Assembly: GCF_000335475.2 (NCBI RefSeq)
Contig: NZ_ANAH02000006.1
Span: 393,854 to 457,853 of the forward strand
From: Cystobacter fuscus DSM 2262
Lineage (GTDB): Bacteria; Myxococcota; Myxococcia; Myxococcales; Myxococcaceae
Length of the DNA: 64,000 nucleotides
Direction: 5' to 3'
Below are positions 62,041 to 64,000 of the stretch, one piece after another. The position numbers and the translations under genes were made by a program. The notes under the pieces were generated by a model. It was given only the letters and a program-made list of their open reading frames with translations, searched no databases and had not been told where the DNA came from. Every line of letters starts with the position of its first letter. The first letter of the stretch is position 1.

Positions 62041-63114
62041 ATGGCGGACAGCGCGAAGAAGACGGCAGAAGCGGCACGCCGGGCCCCTCCCCCCAACCCC
62101 CTGGCCGACCGCACCATCCTGATCGTCGACGATGACCCGGCCAACATCCAGCACGTGCGCGAGGGGCTCGCCGGCCCGGGCTACCGCTTCCGCGAGGCCC
62201 ATGACGGCACCGAGGCCCTGCGCTCGCTGCGCGAGGCACGGCCGGACCTCATCATCATGGACGTGGAGATGCCGCGGCTGGGCGGCGTCGAGGTGTGCCG
62301 CATCATCAAGGCCAACGGCGGCGAGGGGGGCTTCGGCTTCATTCCCGTCATCCTCGTGACGGCGCGGCAGGCGGCCGGCAAGGTGGAGGGGCTGGAGCTG
62401 GGCGCGGACGACTACCTCGTCAAACCCTTCGACATGCTGGAGCTGTCCGCGCGCGTGAAGTCCATGCTGCGGCTCAAGGTGCTGCAGGACGCCCTGGTGG
62501 AGAAGAACCGGGAGCTGGACTCCAAGAACCAGGCGCTGGACCGGGCCAACAAGGAGCTCGACCAGAAGCGCGAGGAGCTGCTGCGGCTCACGCGCGTCGA
62601 CGGACTCACCGGCCTGTACAACCGGCGCTACTTCGAGGAGCGCCTGAGCGAGGAGTTCGCACGCTCCGCGCGCTACCGCTCGCCCCTGTCACTGGTGATG
62701 ATGGACATCGATCACTTCAAGCGGCTCAACGACACCTACGGCCACCCCTTCGGCGACCAGGTGCTGCGCGCGGTGGCGCAGGCGGTGCGCGGCCGGCTGC
62801 GCGAGGTGGACTTCGTGGCGCGCTACGGAGGCGAGGAGTTCATCGCCCTGCTGCCCGAGACCGGCCCCAAGGAGGCCCTGGGGGCGTGCGAGCGCATCCG
62901 CGAGGCCGTGGCCTCCGTGCGCCTGGAGTACCGGCCCCCGTCGGGAGACGCACTGGAAGTGCGCTGTACGGCCTCACTGGGCGTGGCCAGCGTGCCCTCC
63001 CCGACCCTGTTGGGCGCCGAGGATCTCAAGAAGCAGGCCGACACCTGCCTCTACGCCGCCAAGGCGGGCGGCCGTAATTGCGTTCGCCAGTACAAGGACA
63101 CGCCACCCGAGTGA
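62041..63114 (+). CDS. Response regulator with GGDEF domain (diguanylate cyclase)
   Basis: A 357-residue PleD-like regulator with one receiver domain (ILIVDDDPANIQHVREGL, phospho-Asp in LIIMDVEMPRLGG, switch Lys in YLVKPFDML), a coiled coil (EKNRELDSKNQALDRANKEL) and a GGDEF domain. The active-site loop reads RYGGEEF, competent for c-di-GMP synthesis, and REVD five residues before it fits the RxxD inhibitory site. VDGLTGLYNRRYFEERL opens the domain. Phosphorylation should dimerise and activate it. No cognate kinase is adjacent. Proximity to the pil cluster is suggestive because c-di-GMP controls pilus function in myxobacteria. Confidence 0.95.
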   Translation: MADSAKKTAEAARRAPPPNPLADRTILIVDDDPANIQHVREGLAGPGYRFREAHDGTEALRSLREARPDLIIMDVEMPRLGGVEVCRIIKANGGEGGFGFIPVILVTARQAAGKVEGLELGADDYLVKPFDMLELSARVKSMLRLKVLQDALVEKNRELDSKNQALDRANKELDQKREELLRLTRVDGLTGLYNRRYFEERLSEEFARSARYRSPLSLVMMDIDHFKRLNDTYGHPFGDQVLRAVAQAVRGRLREVDFVARYGGEEFIALLPETGPKEALGACERIREAVASVRLEYRPPSGDALEVRCTASLGVASVPSPTLLGAEDLKKQADTCLYAAKAGGRNCVRQYKDTPPE

Positions 63115-63160
63115 CGCTGCCCCTTGGCGAGCGCGGCTCTTTGGCCTACATGACAAGACC

Positions 63161-63577
63161 ATGCGCCTGTTTTTCGTGATCTCCCTGCTCCTGCTGTCCG
63201 TGCTGCCCCTCGGGGGCTGCAACCGGCCCAGCTACGAGACACCGGTGCGCGCCTACCAGACGTTCCTCCGGGCCGTGCAGCGGGGAGATGAGAAAACCGC
63301 CTACTCCGCCCTCTCACAACCTACCCAGGAGGCCCTCAAGCAGAAGGCCCAGACGGTGGCCAACGCCTCCGCGGGCGCGGTGAAGGCGGACCCCGTCGCC
63401 TTCTTCTTCGCGAATGTCGCACCTCCACCGGATGTTGCTGAAGTCACGCTCGCGGGCGAGACAGGCGACACGGCGCAGGTGAACGTGGTGTTCTCCCAGG
63501 TCCAGAGACAGGTCCGGATGGTCCGTGAGACGTCCGGATGGAAGATAGACCTTACGCAGTCCCTCCAGCAGCCGTGA
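63161..63577 (+). CDS. Small lipoprotein, NTF2/DUF4878-like
   Basis: A 138-residue predicted lipoprotein: signal MRLFFVISLLLLSVLPLGGC with lipobox, then a compact domain starting YETPVRAYQTFLRAVQRGDE and ending VRMVRETSGWKIDLTQ. The start helix plus curved-sheet pattern resembles DUF4878/NTF2-like lipoproteins, which have no known ligand. It lies 46 bases after the diguanylate cyclase gene on the same strand. Confidence 0.8.
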   Translation: MRLFFVISLLLLSVLPLGGCNRPSYETPVRAYQTFLRAVQRGDEKTAYSALSQPTQEALKQKAQTVANASAGAVKADPVAFFFANVAPPPDVAEVTLAGETGDTAQVNVVFSQVQRQVRMVRETSGWKIDLTQSLQQP

Positions 63578-63623
63578 GGACAGGGACCCCCCAGGTCTCT
63601 CACGCATCAGGTAGCCTACGAAC

Positions 63624-64000
63624 GTGAACGATCGGAAGACACGGCGGGCCGTGCCCGCAGTCGAGGTCATCCGCCGCCCGGTGGCCAACCCCGGCACCGT
63701 CGCGCCCACCCCGACGCCCACGGCCTCGGTGACCCCCCGCCCCATCCCTCGGCCCACCGCGCCCACGCCGGCGTCCCCCACGCCCCCGGCGGGACCGTCC
63801 GTCAACGTGACGCCCCGGCCCATCCCCCGGCCCTCGCCCTCACCGAGTGCCCCCGTGGTCCCGACGCCCGCGGACCCGGAGCCGGCCACCGCCAGCGCCC
63901 CCCGGCCCAGCCCCACGCCCGTCGCGCCCCGGCCTGGCCCGACGCCCTCGTCCGTCGCGCCCCGGCCTGGCCCGACGCCCTCGTCCGTCGCGCCCCGGCC
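63624..64000 (+). CDS. N-terminal part of a Pro/Thr/Ala-rich protein (runs off the window)
   Basis: An open frame from GTG 63624 to the right edge (125 codons so far). It begins with a basic segment ([20 protein letters not shown]) and becomes a low-complexity region rich in PTP, PRPIPRP and VAPRPGPTP. No signal peptide is visible. The opposite strand is also open over most of this stretch (63314-63916), an effect of G+C bias. The GTG and a function cannot be confirmed; such segments usually precede a folded domain that would lie beyond the edge. Confidence 0.55.
   Translation, partial: MNDRKTRRAVPAVEVIRRPVANPGTVAPTPTPTASVTPRPIPRPTAPTPASPTPPAGPSVNVTPRPIPRPSPSPSAPVVPTPADPEPATASAPRPSPTPVAPRPGPTPSSVAPRPGPTPSSVAPR
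63921..64000 (+). repeat. 33-bp tandem repeat
   Basis: The unit begins GTCGCGCCCCGGCCTGGCCC and is 33 bases long: identical copies at 63921-63953 and 63954-63986, with the first 14 bases of a third at the window edge. It encodes an 11-residue unit [11 protein letters not shown] and keeps the reading frame. Confidence 0.85.

Noticed and set aside
63314..63916. 200-codon minus-strand frame near the right edge
   Set aside because: Gly/Val-rich reverse of the lipoprotein and of the Pro-rich repeats; no start signal.

Overview
This GC-rich window (about 68-70% by eye, strong G/C third-position bias) comes from a myxobacterium (order Myxococcales), most likely from the Cystobacter/Archangium/Myxococcus group. 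The main evidence is a complete type IVa pilus cluster that includes the myxobacterial accessory ABC genes pilG-pilH-pilI, a CarF-type plasmanylethanolamine desaturase, Tol and TAM envelope systems, and many lipoproteins. I see no phage, insertion sequence, CRISPR array, rRNA or tRNA. The window reads as stable chromosomal core.

Layout. 1-3.1 kb: end of a heme catalase, an ankyrin-repeat partner, then a short threonine-rich leader ORF with attenuator-like pairing in front of a truncated threonyl-tRNA synthetase (catalytic plus anticodon domains only). 3.1-13.3 kb: lipoprotein methyltransferase-like protein, glutaminyl cyclase, S41 protease, alpha/beta hydrolase, Gfo/Idh oxidoreductase, the overlapping ftsE-ftsX-envC division operon, carF and glutamate racemase. 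13.4-22.4 kb: a three-repeat lipoprotein, tolQ-R-A-B, a class V aminotransferase, Ppx/GppA, an MFS carrier and an old-yellow-enzyme-type flavin reductase. 22.5-47.8 kb: a 25-kb run entirely on the minus strand. Read from its promoter-proximal end it holds pilM-N-O-P-Q, a lipoprotein, a Roadblock protein, efp-accB-accC, a frameshifted TPR protein, an ExeA-like ATPase, tamB-tamA, a PlsC acyltransferase, a large orphan protein, and an arylamine N-acetyltransferase homologue lacking its catalytic cysteine. 48.1-60.1 kb: pilD(-), then pilA-G-H-I(+), then pilR-S-C-T-B (minus strand, transcribed from pilB). 60.2-64 kb: ribF, trmB, a REC-GGDEF diguanylate cyclase, a small lipoprotein and the start of a Pro-rich protein.

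How the genes work together. PilB and PilT drive extension and retraction through PilC; PilM/N/O/P form the alignment complex; PilQ is the outer-membrane secretin; PilD matures PilA; PilS/PilR is the sensor and sigma-54 activator pair. A good -24/-12 promoter precedes pilA and a perfect 16-bp palindrome lies about 120 bp upstream of its predicted start, where a PilR enhancer would be expected. FtsEX-EnvC, TolQRAB, TamAB and MurI together make the window strongly biased to the cell envelope.

The most novel-looking items are: (i) the Thr-codon leader and alternative RNA pairing in front of the editing-domain-free ThrRS paralogue; (ii) a TamA-like Omp85 protein with seven POTRA repeats; (iii) the Cys-less N-acetyltransferase homologue; (iv) the unassigned 751-residue protein with a possible degenerate Mrr-like nuclease fold; (v) the palindrome upstream of pilA.
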